52,156 nucleotides of DNA, taken from positions 1 through 52,156 of the forward strand of contig JAFEAV010000045.1 of NCBI GenBank assembly GCA_018266215.1. The letters are read 5' to 3'. This DNA is from Cyanobacteria bacterium SZAS LIN-3 (GTDB lineage Bacteria > Cyanobacteriota > Vampirovibrionia > Obscuribacterales > Obscuribacteraceae). The notes below the pieces were generated by a model. That model was given only the letters and a program-made list of their open reading frames with translations, had not been told where the DNA came from and ran no database searches. Made by a program: the position numbers and the translations under genes. Below are positions 16,256 through 24,970 of this stretch, one piece after another (position 1 is the stretch's first letter; the number at the start of each line of letters is the position of its first letter).

Positions 16256-17326
16256 TCAACTGTTCCGAATGAGTACATAATCGACGAGGCTGATGAGGGC
16301 GGTTTTACTGTCCGAATCACCAACGACGGCGAGCGAATCCTTTGCTTCCTGACCGATGCGCTGAGCCAGTGCCAGCGCCGCATCCACACCGCCGGCGGTT
16401 TGAATGATAGCCACTGCCTCGGCCAAACCTTCGTCGGTCAAGACTTTTCTTTCTTTGATCAAATTGGTGAGAGCCAGTGCCGGTGCGCCGCCTGCCTCGA
16501 TCACGTGAAGGGCGGGCGCGGTAATCAAACCGTTGCGCAGGTCGCTGCCCACCGGCTTGCCTGTTTCTTTAGCCGTTCCGGCCACATCCAGGACATCGTC
16601 GACAATCTGGAAACAAAGTCCCAGCTTGACGCCGTATTCTTTCAATCCCGCTACCACGGCATCGGGACGAGCATTGAGAATGGCTCCGCTGTGCGATCCG
16701 GCGGCGATCAGGCTGGCGGTTTTCTTGATTGATTTTTGATAATAGCCGTCCCAGTCCACAACAGTCGAGAACTGCTGCCGCATTTGAGAAATTTCGCCGG
16801 AGCAGAGATCCCCCAGCACCTGGCCGTAAATACCGACCACCACAGGGTTCATAATGCGCGCCAGGCAGATTGAGGCCTGGGCGAAAAGCAGATCACCGAG
16901 CAGCACAGCCAGTTTGTCGTTAAACCTTTTGTTGACCGTTTCCTTGCCGCGTCGGGTAGATGAAGCATCGATAACGTCATCATGCACGAGCGAGGCCGAG
17001 TGGATGAGTTCTGTCAGAACCGCAAGAATGATATGCAGGCGGCTCATCTCGCTATGGGTCTTATCTTCGGCCGGGTCAGCCAGACTGGCTTTGGAGGCAA
17101 GAAGGGTGACCAGCGGGCGGATGCGCTTGCCCCCGGCCTGAAAAATCTGATTGAGAAGCTCGCCGACAAAGGGGCTGTCGTCGATTAAATTGGTAGTCAG
17201 CCACTCTTCTACTAGCTGCATTTCGTGGGCAACAGGCGCCACGAGACTCTGCATGTCGATTGTCGACGATGCAAGATTGGAAGGTGCGGTCGTAGAGGCA
17301 GTGCTCATGCTGTTCAAGGTTGTCAT
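16256..17326 (-). CDS. Trans-type polyprenyl diphosphate synthase
   Basis: A protein of about 356 residues. AGGKRIRPLVTLLASKA, the first aspartate-rich motif LVHDDVIDASSTRRG, and the second motif FQIVDDVLDVAGT with GKPVGSDLRNG identify a long-chain isoprenyl diphosphate synthase (octaprenyl/solanesyl class). The product would be the side chain of a respiratory quinone. A Ser/Thr-rich, poorly conserved N-terminus of about 30 residues makes the start uncertain. The ATG at 17326 is taken, with an ATG at 17308 and a GTG at 17347 as alternatives. It is the first gene of the run leading to resB and ccsA. Confidence 0.92.
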   Translation of the reverse strand: MTTLNSMSTASTTAPSNLASSTIDMQSLVAPVAHEMQLVEEWLTTNLIDDSPFVGELLNQIFQAGGKRIRPLVTLLASKASLADPAEDKTHSEMSRLHIILAVLTELIHSASLVHDDVIDASSTRRGKETVNKRFNDKLAVLLGDLLFAQASICLARIMNPVVVGIYGQVLGDLCSGEISQMRQQFSTVVDWDGYYQKSIKKTASLIAAGSHSGAILNARPDAVVAGLKEYGVKLGLCFQIVDDVLDVAGTAKETGKPVGSDLRNGLITAPALHVIEAGGAPALALTNLIKERKVLTDEGLAEAVAIIQTAGGVDAALALAQRIGQEAKDSLAVVGDSDSKTALISLVDYVLIRNS

Positions 17327-17571
17327 CCGGTCCGTTAAGCTTTCCACACCACGAGGCAGCAGTCAATGACTGGGCGCTCATTTTCAGCAATTATGGCAGC
17401 TATCTGATGCATCTTTTACCAATACTTAGGCCCTGGTTGGAAAACTTAGCAGTTAAAAGAAATGGCAGAATCGACATGAATAGATAAATTGAGCAAATGC
17501 AGCTAGAATGGTCCTCACTCGGAGATCTGGACTAAAATCCCCCCGAGCGGCAGCAAACGGTTGAGGTACCA

Positions 17572-18057
17572 GTGTTTCAGGAATTAAAGCAGAAGCTCTT
17601 GTCGGGTCAGATCACGTTCTCGGAAGCGTTGCCCAAGGCCCTGCCGCAACTGAGGGGCAAAATCTCGGACGAAAAACTTCTCTGGTTGGCCAGTGAGTTG
17701 CAGGGCTATTCAAACGCCATAGAGTTTTACCAGAACCAGAACCACGGCCTTCCCAGATATCGCATAGTGCCCGGCGCTCTCTTTCTCATGACGCCCGACG
17801 GCAACCTGAACGAGCTCAAACATCCTTATGCCAAGCGCACCGATTTCTTTTTGAGCGCCCCGGTCTCCTGGCTGGAGGAATTTGCCCGTCTGCAGGGTGA
17901 TATATCCATTGTGGAAGTGCCTGAGCTCACGTCCTTCATGAGCGGTGCCGGCGGCGGCGTCGTCTGCCAGACCAAAAAGGTCGAATTGCGCCGTATCATC
18001 GCCAACTTCAGAAACGAATTCATTGCCCTTCTGGACCAGGTCGAACCGGCCAATTAG
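17572..18057 (+). CDS. AbiTii-like small protein
   Basis: A 161-residue protein with a GTG start behind TTGAGGT. The N-terminal half follows the pattern of AbiTii domains: short helices, then KISDEKLLWLASELQGY and a PRYR motif (LPRYRIVPGAL). AbiTii was named from abortive phage infection loci, but the domain also occurs in proteins of unknown role. The second half is mixed alpha/beta without motifs I know. It stands alone between two minus-strand genes with no toxin or nuclease partner, so a defence role is only a possibility. It ends 1 base before the end of the opposite gene. Confidence 0.6.
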   Translation: MFQELKQKLLSGQITFSEALPKALPQLRGKISDEKLLWLASELQGYSNAIEFYQNQNHGLPRYRIVPGALFLMTPDGNLNELKHPYAKRTDFFLSAPVSWLEEFARLQGDISIVEVPELTSFMSGAGGGVVCQTKKVELRRIIANFRNEFIALLDQVEPAN

Positions 18058-18058
18058 G

Positions 18059-19078
18059 CTATTTCATCACAGCCAGAATCTTAGTGCCCGAATCGGTATG
18101 GTCGGCACCATTCTTTTCGCCCTCAGCGTCGGCGGCATTGCGCATGGCATTTTTAAACTGACAGGCAATCAGTATGTCCTCGTATGAGGCGATTTTGGTG
18201 CGTCGCTGCAGGCGGTCGTCCTGAGCGTAGGAGCGGAAGCCCTCCGCCATCGTTATCCACTCGCCTTCTTCACCGAGAGTGGCGGAAAGACGGGTGCAGA
18301 CATCGCGCATCAGTTCGGCGAAAGTAAAAGTGCGTGCCCGGCAATTAACGAAGCCCAGGTCTTTCTCGATAGCTATAGCCAGTCTCAAGGCCGATATATA
18401 CGCATCCCGATCCGGTTTGATCTTGAGCAGCTCGTCTTCCAGCAGGATCAAATCCAGATCAAAGAAAGAAGCCGATCGCTCCTCGGCCTCGCTAAACTCA
18501 GGAGTGCGAGGCAGGCGACTGCCCCTGGCGCTGAGGGCCTGCGACAGACCCTTGTCCGAAGATTTAGGCTGTCCATCTGCGCTCACGCCTTTGCCGAGGC
18601 CTGCATCGGTGAGAGCCTGACCATATACGGATGGACGACCGAGCTCAGCCAGGGCCTGGCGATTCGCCTGAGTGCCTTTGACCGTGCGTCTTTCGTAGCC
18701 CAGTACCAACACCGCACCGGTAACCAGCAGTCCACCGTAGTAGACAATCGAATAAGGCACAATGGCATCGTCGAGCGCCGGCGCGTAGGAGAAAAGAACG
18801 AAAATCATGCACAGGTGCCAGACGGCAAGTATTCCAGCCAGCACGGAAGACGTCATCACCGGCTTGGTGCGAGTCAACTTCATGCCCATGAAGACGCAGG
18901 CAACACAAGCTCCCCAATCGGTCAGAGCTGTCACCAGCGCAAATAGATTTATCTTGTCACCGGCCTGACTGCTCAGTCTTGCCAGTTCGGCCAGGGGCAC
19001 AAGGGCTGCTTCCACCATAGCGAACACGAGCAGTGCCGCTGCAATAGCAAATATTGGGTGAAGTTGATGACGCCCCAT
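18059..19078 (-). CDS. Membrane protein with cytoplasmic helical domain, unknown function
   Basis: A 339-residue protein. Four hydrophobic segments fill about 1-145 (FAIAAALLVFAMVEAALV; LFALVTALTDWGACVACVFM; VLAGILAVWHLCMIFVLFS; YGGLLVTGAVLVLGY). A Gly/Ser-rich linker of about 60 residues follows, then a soluble helical domain (FDLDLILLEDELLKIKPDRDAY, FAELMRDVCTRLSATLGEEG). I recognise no family. The layout resembles a small sensor or scaffold with a membrane anchor and a C-terminal interaction domain. It is tail to tail with the AbiTii-like gene. Confidence 0.7.
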   Translation of the reverse strand: MGRHQLHPIFAIAAALLVFAMVEAALVPLAELARLSSQAGDKINLFALVTALTDWGACVACVFMGMKLTRTKPVMTSSVLAGILAVWHLCMIFVLFSYAPALDDAIVPYSIVYYGGLLVTGAVLVLGYERRTVKGTQANRQALAELGRPSVYGQALTDAGLGKGVSADGQPKSSDKGLSQALSARGSRLPRTPEFSEAEERSASFFDLDLILLEDELLKIKPDRDAYISALRLAIAIEKDLGFVNCRARTFTFAELMRDVCTRLSATLGEEGEWITMAEGFRSYAQDDRLQRRTKIASYEDILIACQFKNAMRNAADAEGEKNGADHTDSGTKILAVMK

Positions 19079-19228
19079 CGATAAATGCCTCCAGGCATAA
19101 AATGCTATCGATAAAATATATCATGACATGTCCGCGCAGCATAGGCTATAGCGGCATTTAAACTGTTTCAAAAGTGGGCAAAACGGCCCATGCCCGGCAA
19201 CTTATCAAGCCTCTAATGAGAAATTCTC

Positions 19229-19618
19229 TTAATGATTGCCGGAAACGGCAAAGATCAAAATCAGCAAGACCAGTGAAGTAATCCCTACATATAGATAATC
19301 TGCCTTTTTCAGAAAGAGCACGATAGAAAGCGCAACCCGTGCAAAAGGCGTGGCCACAAGTAAAAACAGGCCGATCTGAATCACGGCGGTCGGCTCGAAA
19401 CTGAGAGCCTGGGCGACGATAGCAGGCAGGGAGGCCAGGGTCAGGGCCTCTCCGCGCAGGGCTTTGAAGTCGATGGGAATGCTGCCGCGCTCGACCATGA
19501 GCAGAACGCCGCCAATCAATACAACAAGGGAAGACAGCACCAATCCCAAATTGAGCATGCGAGAAATGGTGAGCTGCATGTCTTTATTGTCGGCCAGATC
19601 AGTATTTCCGCCGGTCAC
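19229..19618 (-). CDS. DUF1634 membrane protein, partner of the TSUP exporter
   Basis: A 129-residue protein with three hydrophobic segments (LNLGLVLSSLVVLIGGVLLM; IQIGLFLLVATPFARVALSI; LYVGITSLVLLILIFAV), the usual DUF1634 layout. It starts with GTG overlapping the stop of the TSUP gene (GTGA), so the two are translationally coupled. DUF1634 genes are commonly next to TauE/SafE-type exporters. A role as an accessory subunit is likely but not shown. Confidence 0.85.
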   Translation of the reverse strand: MTGGNTDLADNKDMQLTISRMLNLGLVLSSLVVLIGGVLLMVERGSIPIDFKALRGEALTLASLPAIVAQALSFEPTAVIQIGLFLLVATPFARVALSIVLFLKKADYLYVGITSLVLLILIFAVSGNH

Positions 19619-20451
19619 AGTCCACCTCCAAAGCCTTTGACTATCATTTCTCCGGCCACCACCAGCAGTATGCCGGCAAATATTTTGCGCAAAGTGGCAG
19701 TCTTAAGCCGCGGCAATATGCGCGCCCCGATGATCGAGCCCGCCACCACTCCCAGTACCACCGGCGCCGCCAGCAGGGGATCGATGCTACCGCGTCTAAA
19801 ATAAATGCCGGAGCTGGCGGCCGCGGTCACGCCAATCATCAAATTGCTGGTAGTGGTGGAGACCTTGAGCGGCAGGCCCATAATCTGATCCATGGCCAGG
19901 ACCTTCATCGCCCCAGAGCCTATGCCAAGCAGCCCGGATATGCCGCCCGCCACAAACATCAGAGCAAAACCGGGCAGCACGCGAGTGGCGTAATACGACA
20001 CAATCTGACCTTCGCTGGGATAGGTGCCGTCCAGCTTGAGCAGCAGCGAAAGCTTATCGCGCACTAGCGAACGGGCCGCATCATCTTTGTTCAAATAGGC
20101 GCTGCAAGCCGAATAAATCAGGATAAGCCCGAAGCAGACGCAGATTACATCACTGTCCAGCCGCCCGGAAAGATAAGCCCCGGCCATAGCACCGCAAGTA
20201 GTGGCAAGCTCAAGAAACATGGCCACCCGCAGATTGGAAAATCCTTCTTTCAAATAAGCGGCGGCGGCCCCCGAGGATGTCGCTATCACCGATATCAAGG
20301 AGGCGCCGGCGGCATAATGAATGTCACAGCCGAAGGCCAGAACCAGCACGGGCACAAGGATTACTCCGCCGCCCAGACCAGTGAGAGCACCGACCAGACC
20401 AGCGGCGACGCAGACCAGAAAGAGCACGGCAAAGAAAAAGGAAATGGTCAT
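19615..20451 (-). CDS. TSUP (TauE/SafE) family anion exporter
   Basis: A 278-residue membrane protein with the two-fold repeat of the family: AGLVGALTGLGGGVILVPVLVL at the N-terminus and AGGISGLLGIGSGAMKVLAMDQ in the second half, with about eight membrane segments. Members move sulfite, sulfoacetate and related organic anions out of the cell. The substrate cannot be told from sequence. The start is at 20451, in a 65-bp divergent region shared with the FMN oxidase gene. Confidence 0.9.
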   Translation of the reverse strand: MTISFFFAVLFLVCVAAGLVGALTGLGGGVILVPVLVLAFGCDIHYAAGASLISVIATSSGAAAAYLKEGFSNLRVAMFLELATTCGAMAGAYLSGRLDSDVICVCFGLILIYSACSAYLNKDDAARSLVRDKLSLLLKLDGTYPSEGQIVSYYATRVLPGFALMFVAGGISGLLGIGSGAMKVLAMDQIMGLPLKVSTTTSNLMIGVTAAASSGIYFRRGSIDPLLAAPVVLGVVAGSIIGARILPRLKTATLRKIFAGILLVVAGEMIVKGFGGGL

Positions 20452-20474
20452 ATCAGGCCGAGTATATCTATAAT
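20445..20474 (+). promoter_or_regulatory. Candidate sigma-70 promoter for the hydroxyacid oxidase operon
   Basis: TATAAT at 20469-20474 is a perfect -10 box. TGGTCA at 20445-20450 matches 4 of 6 positions of a -35 box with an 18-base gap. On the other strand TATACT (20466-20461) lies just before the TSUP start, so the divergent promoters overlap. Confidence 0.45.
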
Positions 20475-20516
20475 TAGTCGATCATATCTCAAGTGCGCCG
20501 CGGAGGCAGTTGAAAA

Positions 20517-21674
20517 GTGCCGACAAGCAAGCCTAAAGTCAAAAGCCCGGGCCAGGCCATTGATTTGCAGGACGAGCCGGAGCAGATTCTCAACTTGATC
20601 GAATGGGAAGAAAAGGCGCGCGCCGTTCTCCCCCTCATGGCCTACGACTATTACGCAGGCGGCTGCAACGATGAGGAAAGCGTCAAGCGCAACCGCGGCA
20701 TATTCAATGAAATCCTCATCCGGCCCCGCATGCTCTGCGACGTCAGCCGGCGCGCTCTCTCTGTCGAGTTGCTGGGTCAAAAGATCTCAATGCCCGTTAT
20801 TGTCGCCCCCACCGCCTTTCAAAAACTGGCTCATGAAAAAGGCGAATTGGCGACAGCCCAGGCAGCACGGCAGGCGGACACGATCATGACCGTCAGCACG
20901 CTGGCCACAACAGCTATGGAAGAAGTGGCGGCGGTGGCGCCGCACCATCTATGGTTTCAGCTCTATATCTACAAAAATCGTGAAATTACAAAAGACCTGG
21001 TGGCCCGGGCGGCGGCGGCCGGCTACAAAGCCCTGGTTGTGACCGTCGACTCGCCCATACTGGGGCGGCGTGAGCGCGACATTCGCAACGCCTTCCACCT
21101 GCCGCAGCATCTGAGCGCGGCCAATCTGGTTGGCCAGGGTCTGGGTGAAATTGGCAGGGCCGACAACCACTCCGGGCTGGCGGCGCATATCGCAGCACTC
21201 TACGACCACTCACTGACCTGGGACATGCTCGACTGGATTGTTTCCATCTCTAAACTGCCGGTACTGGTCAAAGGCATTTTGCGCGGCGACGATGCCTTGC
21301 TCGCTCTGGAGCACGGGGCCAGGGGCATCATAGTCTCCAACCACGGCGGCCGCCAGATCGACACCGCCGTCTCTCCCATAGAAGTGCTTCCCGAAATCGT
21401 AAAGGCCGTTGGCAGTCGCAGCGAAATCCTCGTGGACGGCGGCATCCGGCGCGGGACCGATATATTCAAGGCCCTGGCACTGGGCGCCAGAGCCGTATTG
21501 ATCGGCCGCCCGGTCCTCTGGGCCCTTGCCACCGGCGGCGGTGAGGGCGTAGCCCGCTGCCTGGAGATGCTAAGACAAGAACTCGACCTGACAATGGCCC
21601 TCTCCGGCTGCGCCACCACAGCCGATATAACGCCTGATATGGTCAAAATACCGCAGCACATGGCCCCGCTGTAA
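20517..21674 (+). CDS. FMN-dependent 2-hydroxyacid oxidase (lactate/glycolate oxidase family)
   Basis: A 385-residue protein, GTG start with GGAGG 10 bases upstream. Family landmarks: YDYYAGGCNDEESVKRN, PVIVAPTAFQKLAHEKGE, FQLYIYKNREIT, TVDSPILGRRERDIRN, PVLVKGILRGDDA, and IIVSNHGGRQIDTAVSPIEVLPEI with the catalytic His, then DGGIRRGTDIFKALALGA. It oxidises an L-2-hydroxyacid such as lactate or glycolate on FMN, passing electrons to oxygen or another acceptor. It heads a plus-strand run with the cobalamin-binding protein, a membrane protein and threonine aldolase. Confidence 0.9.
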   Translation: MPTSKPKVKSPGQAIDLQDEPEQILNLIEWEEKARAVLPLMAYDYYAGGCNDEESVKRNRGIFNEILIRPRMLCDVSRRALSVELLGQKISMPVIVAPTAFQKLAHEKGELATAQAARQADTIMTVSTLATTAMEEVAAVAPHHLWFQLYIYKNREITKDLVARAAAAGYKALVVTVDSPILGRRERDIRNAFHLPQHLSAANLVGQGLGEIGRADNHSGLAAHIAALYDHSLTWDMLDWIVSISKLPVLVKGILRGDDALLALEHGARGIIVSNHGGRQIDTAVSPIEVLPEIVKAVGSRSEILVDGGIRRGTDIFKALALGARAVLIGRPVLWALATGGGEGVARCLEMLRQELDLTMALSGCATTADITPDMVKIPQHMAPL

Positions 21675-21682
21675 GGAGCAAA

Positions 21683-22615
21683 ATGCGAATTGTTTCACTG
21701 ATAGCCAGCTCGACCGAGATAGTCCATGCCCTCGGTCTGGGTGAAAAAATGGTCGGCCGCTCCCACGAGTGCGACTATCCAGCTCGGGTAAAAGAGCTGC
21801 CCATCTGCACCTCACCCAAATTTGCCGTAGACGGCTCCAGCTACGAAATCGACCAGCGCGTCAAAGCCATACTGCAAGAATCGCTGAGCGTCTATAGAGT
21901 AGACGCCGAGCTGCTCGACTCGCTTGCCCCCAGCCACATCATTACCCAGGCCCAGTGCGACGTCTGCGCCGTCAGCCTCAAGGATGTGGAGGCCGCCGCC
22001 TGCCAGATGGTAAAAAGTCAGCCCCAAATAATCTCACTAGAACCCAATTGTCTGGCCGACTATTTCAATGATCTGGCCAAAGTAGGCCGGGCCCTCGACT
22101 GCCCCGAGCGAGCCGATGCCTTAGTCAAAGAAGAAAAAGAACGCATCGAAAAAATCCGCGCAAAGGCGCAGGCGGCGCTGACCGACGGCCAGAAGGCGCG
22201 CACAGTGGCGGTTATCGAATGGATCGAGCCGCTGATGGCGGCGGGCAACTGGATGCCTGAGCTGGTCGAACTTTGCGGTGGCATCAATCTCTTTGGCGAA
22301 GCTGGTAAACATTCCCCCTGGATGAGCTTCGAAGACCTGGCCGCCAAAGACCCGGATGTTGTAATCGTCACCCCCTGCGGCTTTGATAATGAGCGCACCT
22401 TGAGCGAAATGCATTTACTCACAAATAATCCGCTCTTTCAAAAACTCAAGGCCACCAGCCAGGGTCGGGTCTATGTTGCCGACGGTAATCAATATTTCAA
22501 TCGCCCAGGCCCCAGGCTGGTGGATTCGCTGGAGATCATGGCCGAAATAATTTATCCGGAGATCTTCCAATTTGGATACCAGGACAAAGCCTGGCTCAAG
22601 GCACCTTTAAATTGA
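21683..22615 (+). CDS. Cobalamin-binding (BtuF-like) periplasmic-binding-fold protein lacking a signal peptide
   Basis: A 310-residue protein with AAGGAG 6 bases before the ATG. It opens directly with RIVSLIASSTEIVHALGLG and VGRSHECDYP, the start of the class III binding fold seen in BtuF-type and related cobalamin-binding proteins. It ends with VYVADGNQYFNRPGPRLVDSLEIMAEI. There is no signal peptide, so it should sit in the cytoplasm or be tethered otherwise, and no BtuC/BtuD permease genes follow. A B12-handling role would connect with the B12-dependent ethanolamine lyase at 2.7-6.3 kb, but this is inference. Confidence 0.8.
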   Translation: MRIVSLIASSTEIVHALGLGEKMVGRSHECDYPARVKELPICTSPKFAVDGSSYEIDQRVKAILQESLSVYRVDAELLDSLAPSHIITQAQCDVCAVSLKDVEAAACQMVKSQPQIISLEPNCLADYFNDLAKVGRALDCPERADALVKEEKERIEKIRAKAQAALTDGQKARTVAVIEWIEPLMAAGNWMPELVELCGGINLFGEAGKHSPWMSFEDLAAKDPDVVIVTPCGFDNERTLSEMHLLTNNPLFQKLKATSQGRVYVADGNQYFNRPGPRLVDSLEIMAEIIYPEIFQFGYQDKAWLKAPLN

Positions 22616-23394
22616 AACAAAACCCCGACGAAAACATAAGCAAACGTCAGCAGCTTCTGGCCGCCAGTGCGCTGGTACCGGTGCTGGGGGCGCTCAGTCG
22701 GCCGACATCCCTGCAAGCGCTGATTTATTCACTTTTTGTCTGTGCCTATCTCGCTCCTGTTATTTTCAAAAAGAAGAAAAAAACGGACGAGCTGCCGACC
22801 TCGGATGAAAAGGAAAATATCCCGCCGACAAAAGCTGTGGCGACGACAAATTTTTTCATGGTACTGATCGGCAGTGGCCTGGTGAGTGAATGTCTGGCCT
22901 GGGTGAGCGAATTATTCGCCGTCAATCCCAACCCAGGCTTGCTGCACCCGCAGCTCTTCGCCGATCTCTATCTGGGTCTTTTCTACTATCTGGGACTGGC
23001 TGTAGCCTGGCTCATACTGACCCGGGCATTTCAATTCACCCTCAAAGAAGTTTTCTTCCTCTCTTTCCTCTGCGCCCTCATCACCCAGGCCAAACTGGGC
23101 ACCCTCAACACTCTCTGCGAGAGACTCGTGGTGGACCCGGTGGCAGGTGTCCTGACCGTGGCCTCACTGCTTGTGGTGAGCGGATCCATAACCTCGCTGG
23201 CCTTCCTCGCCGGGCACAAGGCGAGCAAGCAGGAGAAGAAATTGCAATTTACCAGGCTCTCGACAAAATATTTGCTCAGCCTGGTGCTGATAGTCGTACT
23301 GCCGGAACTGCTGGCCTTCGCAGCCGGCCTGGCAGGCAAACCACTGGGCCTCTGCCCGGACAAAAAACCAATCTGGGAAGCGCCTCTTATCTGA
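22612..23394 (+). CDS. Polytopic membrane protein, unknown function
   Basis: A 260-residue protein starting at a TTG that overlaps the previous stop (TTGA). It has about six hydrophobic segments (ALIYSLFVCAYLAPVIF; FFMVLIGSGLVSECLAWV; LYLGLFYYLGLAVAWLIL; VFFLSFLCALITQAKLG; VAGVLTVASLLVVSG; YLLSLVLIVVLPELLAFAAG), split by a Lys-rich loop (KKKKKTDELP) after the first. I recognise no family. Its coupling to the cobalamin-binding gene suggests a related transport or membrane role. Confidence 0.7.
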   Translation: MKQNPDENISKRQQLLAASALVPVLGALSRPTSLQALIYSLFVCAYLAPVIFKKKKKTDELPTSDEKENIPPTKAVATTNFFMVLIGSGLVSECLAWVSELFAVNPNPGLLHPQLFADLYLGLFYYLGLAVAWLILTRAFQFTLKEVFFLSFLCALITQAKLGTLNTLCERLVVDPVAGVLTVASLLVVSGSITSLAFLAGHKASKQEKKLQFTRLSTKYLLSLVLIVVLPELLAFAAGLAGKPLGLCPDKKPIWEAPLI

Positions 23395-23407
23395 CAGGGA
23401 GAAGACC

Positions 23408-24466
23408 GTGAAAATCATCGATTTGCGCAGCGACACAATCACCATGCCATCGCCTGAAATGCGTCAGGCCATGTTTGAGGCCAAACTGGGCGACGATGTC
23501 TTTGGCGAGGACCCGACCGTTAACGAGCTGGAGCGCCAGGCCGCCCAGCTCATGGGCAAGGAAGCCGCCCTCTTTGTCGCCAGCGGCACCATGGGCAATC
23601 TCATATCGGCCCTTGTGCACTGCCGCCGGGGCGAGCAGATAATACTGGGACGCGACAGTCATATCATGCACTGGGAACAATGCGGCGCCTCTACCCTTGG
23701 TGGCATCAGCCTGCGCGCCCTGCCCAATGACGCCAACGGCGAACTCAAAATCAAAGACATCGAAGCCGCCGTCAACCCCGACGATTTGCACCTGAGCCGG
23801 TCCAAATTGATCTGTCTGGAAAACACCTTTAACGGCCACCCGCTCAGTCTGGCCTACATCGCCGAAGTGGAAGCCGTGGCCCGGCATCACTGCCTCAATA
23901 TGCACCTTGATGGGGCCAGGGTTTTCAACGCCGCCACCGCCCTGAAAGTGCCGGTGGAAGAAATCGCCAAATATTTTGACTCGGTGCAATTTTGCTGTTC
24001 AAAAGGTCTGGCTGCGCCGGTGGGCTCACTCATATGCGCCGACGAAGAATTTATCGCCGAAGCCCGGCGCATGCGCAAGATGCTGGGCGGCGGCATGAGA
24101 CAGGCCGGGGTGCTCGCCGCTGCCTGTTTACTCGCCATCAATGATATGGTCGAACGCCTCGGCAAAGATCACGACAATGCCAATGCCCTGGCCGAGGGCC
24201 TCAGTCAGATTGCCGGCATTGAAGTAAAGCCGGCAAAAATCCGCACCAACATAGTCTTTTTCACACTCAAAGACAAAAAAATATCCCAGGCCGAATTTGC
24301 CCGCATGCTCAGAGAAAATGGACTGATAGTAAGCAATATCCCCAGCACCGGCCTGCGCGCAGTTACCCACTACGGCATCGAAACCGCCGATATTCGCGAA
24401 GCCCTGAAGCGGGTGAAAAAGACCGTTGAACACAATCTCAAGGTGCAGGCAGGGACGACTGTTTAA
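23408..24466 (+). CDS. ltaE: Low-specificity L-threonine aldolase
   Basis: A 352-residue PLP enzyme with a GTG start. It begins MKIIDLRSDTITMPSPEMRQ, with GDDVFGEDPTVNELE, ALFVASGTMGNLIS, CLENTFNGHPLSLAYI, MHLDGARVFNAA, and the cofactor lysine in FCCSKGLAAPVGS. It splits threonine or allo-threonine into glycine and acetaldehyde. Acetaldehyde is also the product of ethanolamine lyase. It is the last gene of the run, and its stop overlaps the opposite gene by 4 bases. Confidence 0.93.
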   Translation: MKIIDLRSDTITMPSPEMRQAMFEAKLGDDVFGEDPTVNELERQAAQLMGKEAALFVASGTMGNLISALVHCRRGEQIILGRDSHIMHWEQCGASTLGGISLRALPNDANGELKIKDIEAAVNPDDLHLSRSKLICLENTFNGHPLSLAYIAEVEAVARHHCLNMHLDGARVFNAATALKVPVEEIAKYFDSVQFCCSKGLAAPVGSLICADEEFIAEARRMRKMLGGGMRQAGVLAAACLLAINDMVERLGKDHDNANALAEGLSQIAGIEVKPAKIRTNIVFFTLKDKKISQAEFARMLRENGLIVSNIPSTGLRAVTHYGIETADIREALKRVKKTVEHNLKVQAGTTV

Positions 24467-24939
24467 CTCCTCATACCGGTGATTTCATCCCTGCCGGGAT
24501 AAGCAACTGCAACAAAAGGCCAGTCGCTATCAAGCCAATTTTTGACGGCCTGAAACAACTTGCTCTCCAGGCCGAGCTTGAACTCGCTGGCCCGGGCCCA
24601 GAGGCGCACCTCGGCCTCGAAAGCATCGGAGGAGGGCGGATAAATATAAACGCAGCCGAGACAGATTTTTTCGTCCAGACTCATCACCGTATAAGCAAAT
24701 GAAGAGCGCTTTTGAAATTCTTTTTGATGCCAGCCCAGATCGATGAGATTTTGCTCCAGGGTCAGGCCGCTAGGCCACTGCGACTGATTGCCGAAGAGCC
24801 CTTTGAGGTGGTCGGTGCTGCTCATCACCGCGTCGAAGTCTTTGACGACATCATTGACCGTGAGCATGCGCAGGCGGAACTGCTCGCACTCCAGCTTTTC
24901 CGGTACCTGAAAAGCCTCTGAAACAAAGGGCTTGTTCAT
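24463..24939 (-). CDS. GNAT-type N-acetyltransferase-like protein
   Basis: A 158-residue protein. The central part FAYTVMSLDEKICLGCVYIYPP resembles strand 4 and the preceding region of GNAT acetyltransferases, followed by FEAEVRLWARASEF. The usual acetyl-CoA loop (Q/RxxGxG/A) is not obvious, so activity is uncertain. It is tail to tail with ltaE and precedes nothing on its own strand. Confidence 0.6.
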   Translation of the reverse strand: MNKPFVSEAFQVPEKLECEQFRLRMLTVNDVVKDFDAVMSSTDHLKGLFGNQSQWPSGLTLEQNLIDLGWHQKEFQKRSSFAYTVMSLDEKICLGCVYIYPPSSDAFEAEVRLWARASEFKLGLESKLFQAVKNWLDSDWPFVAVAYPGRDEITGMRS

Positions 24940-24970
24940 ATTCTGCTATTGCTCCCCGACTTTCGCCTTC

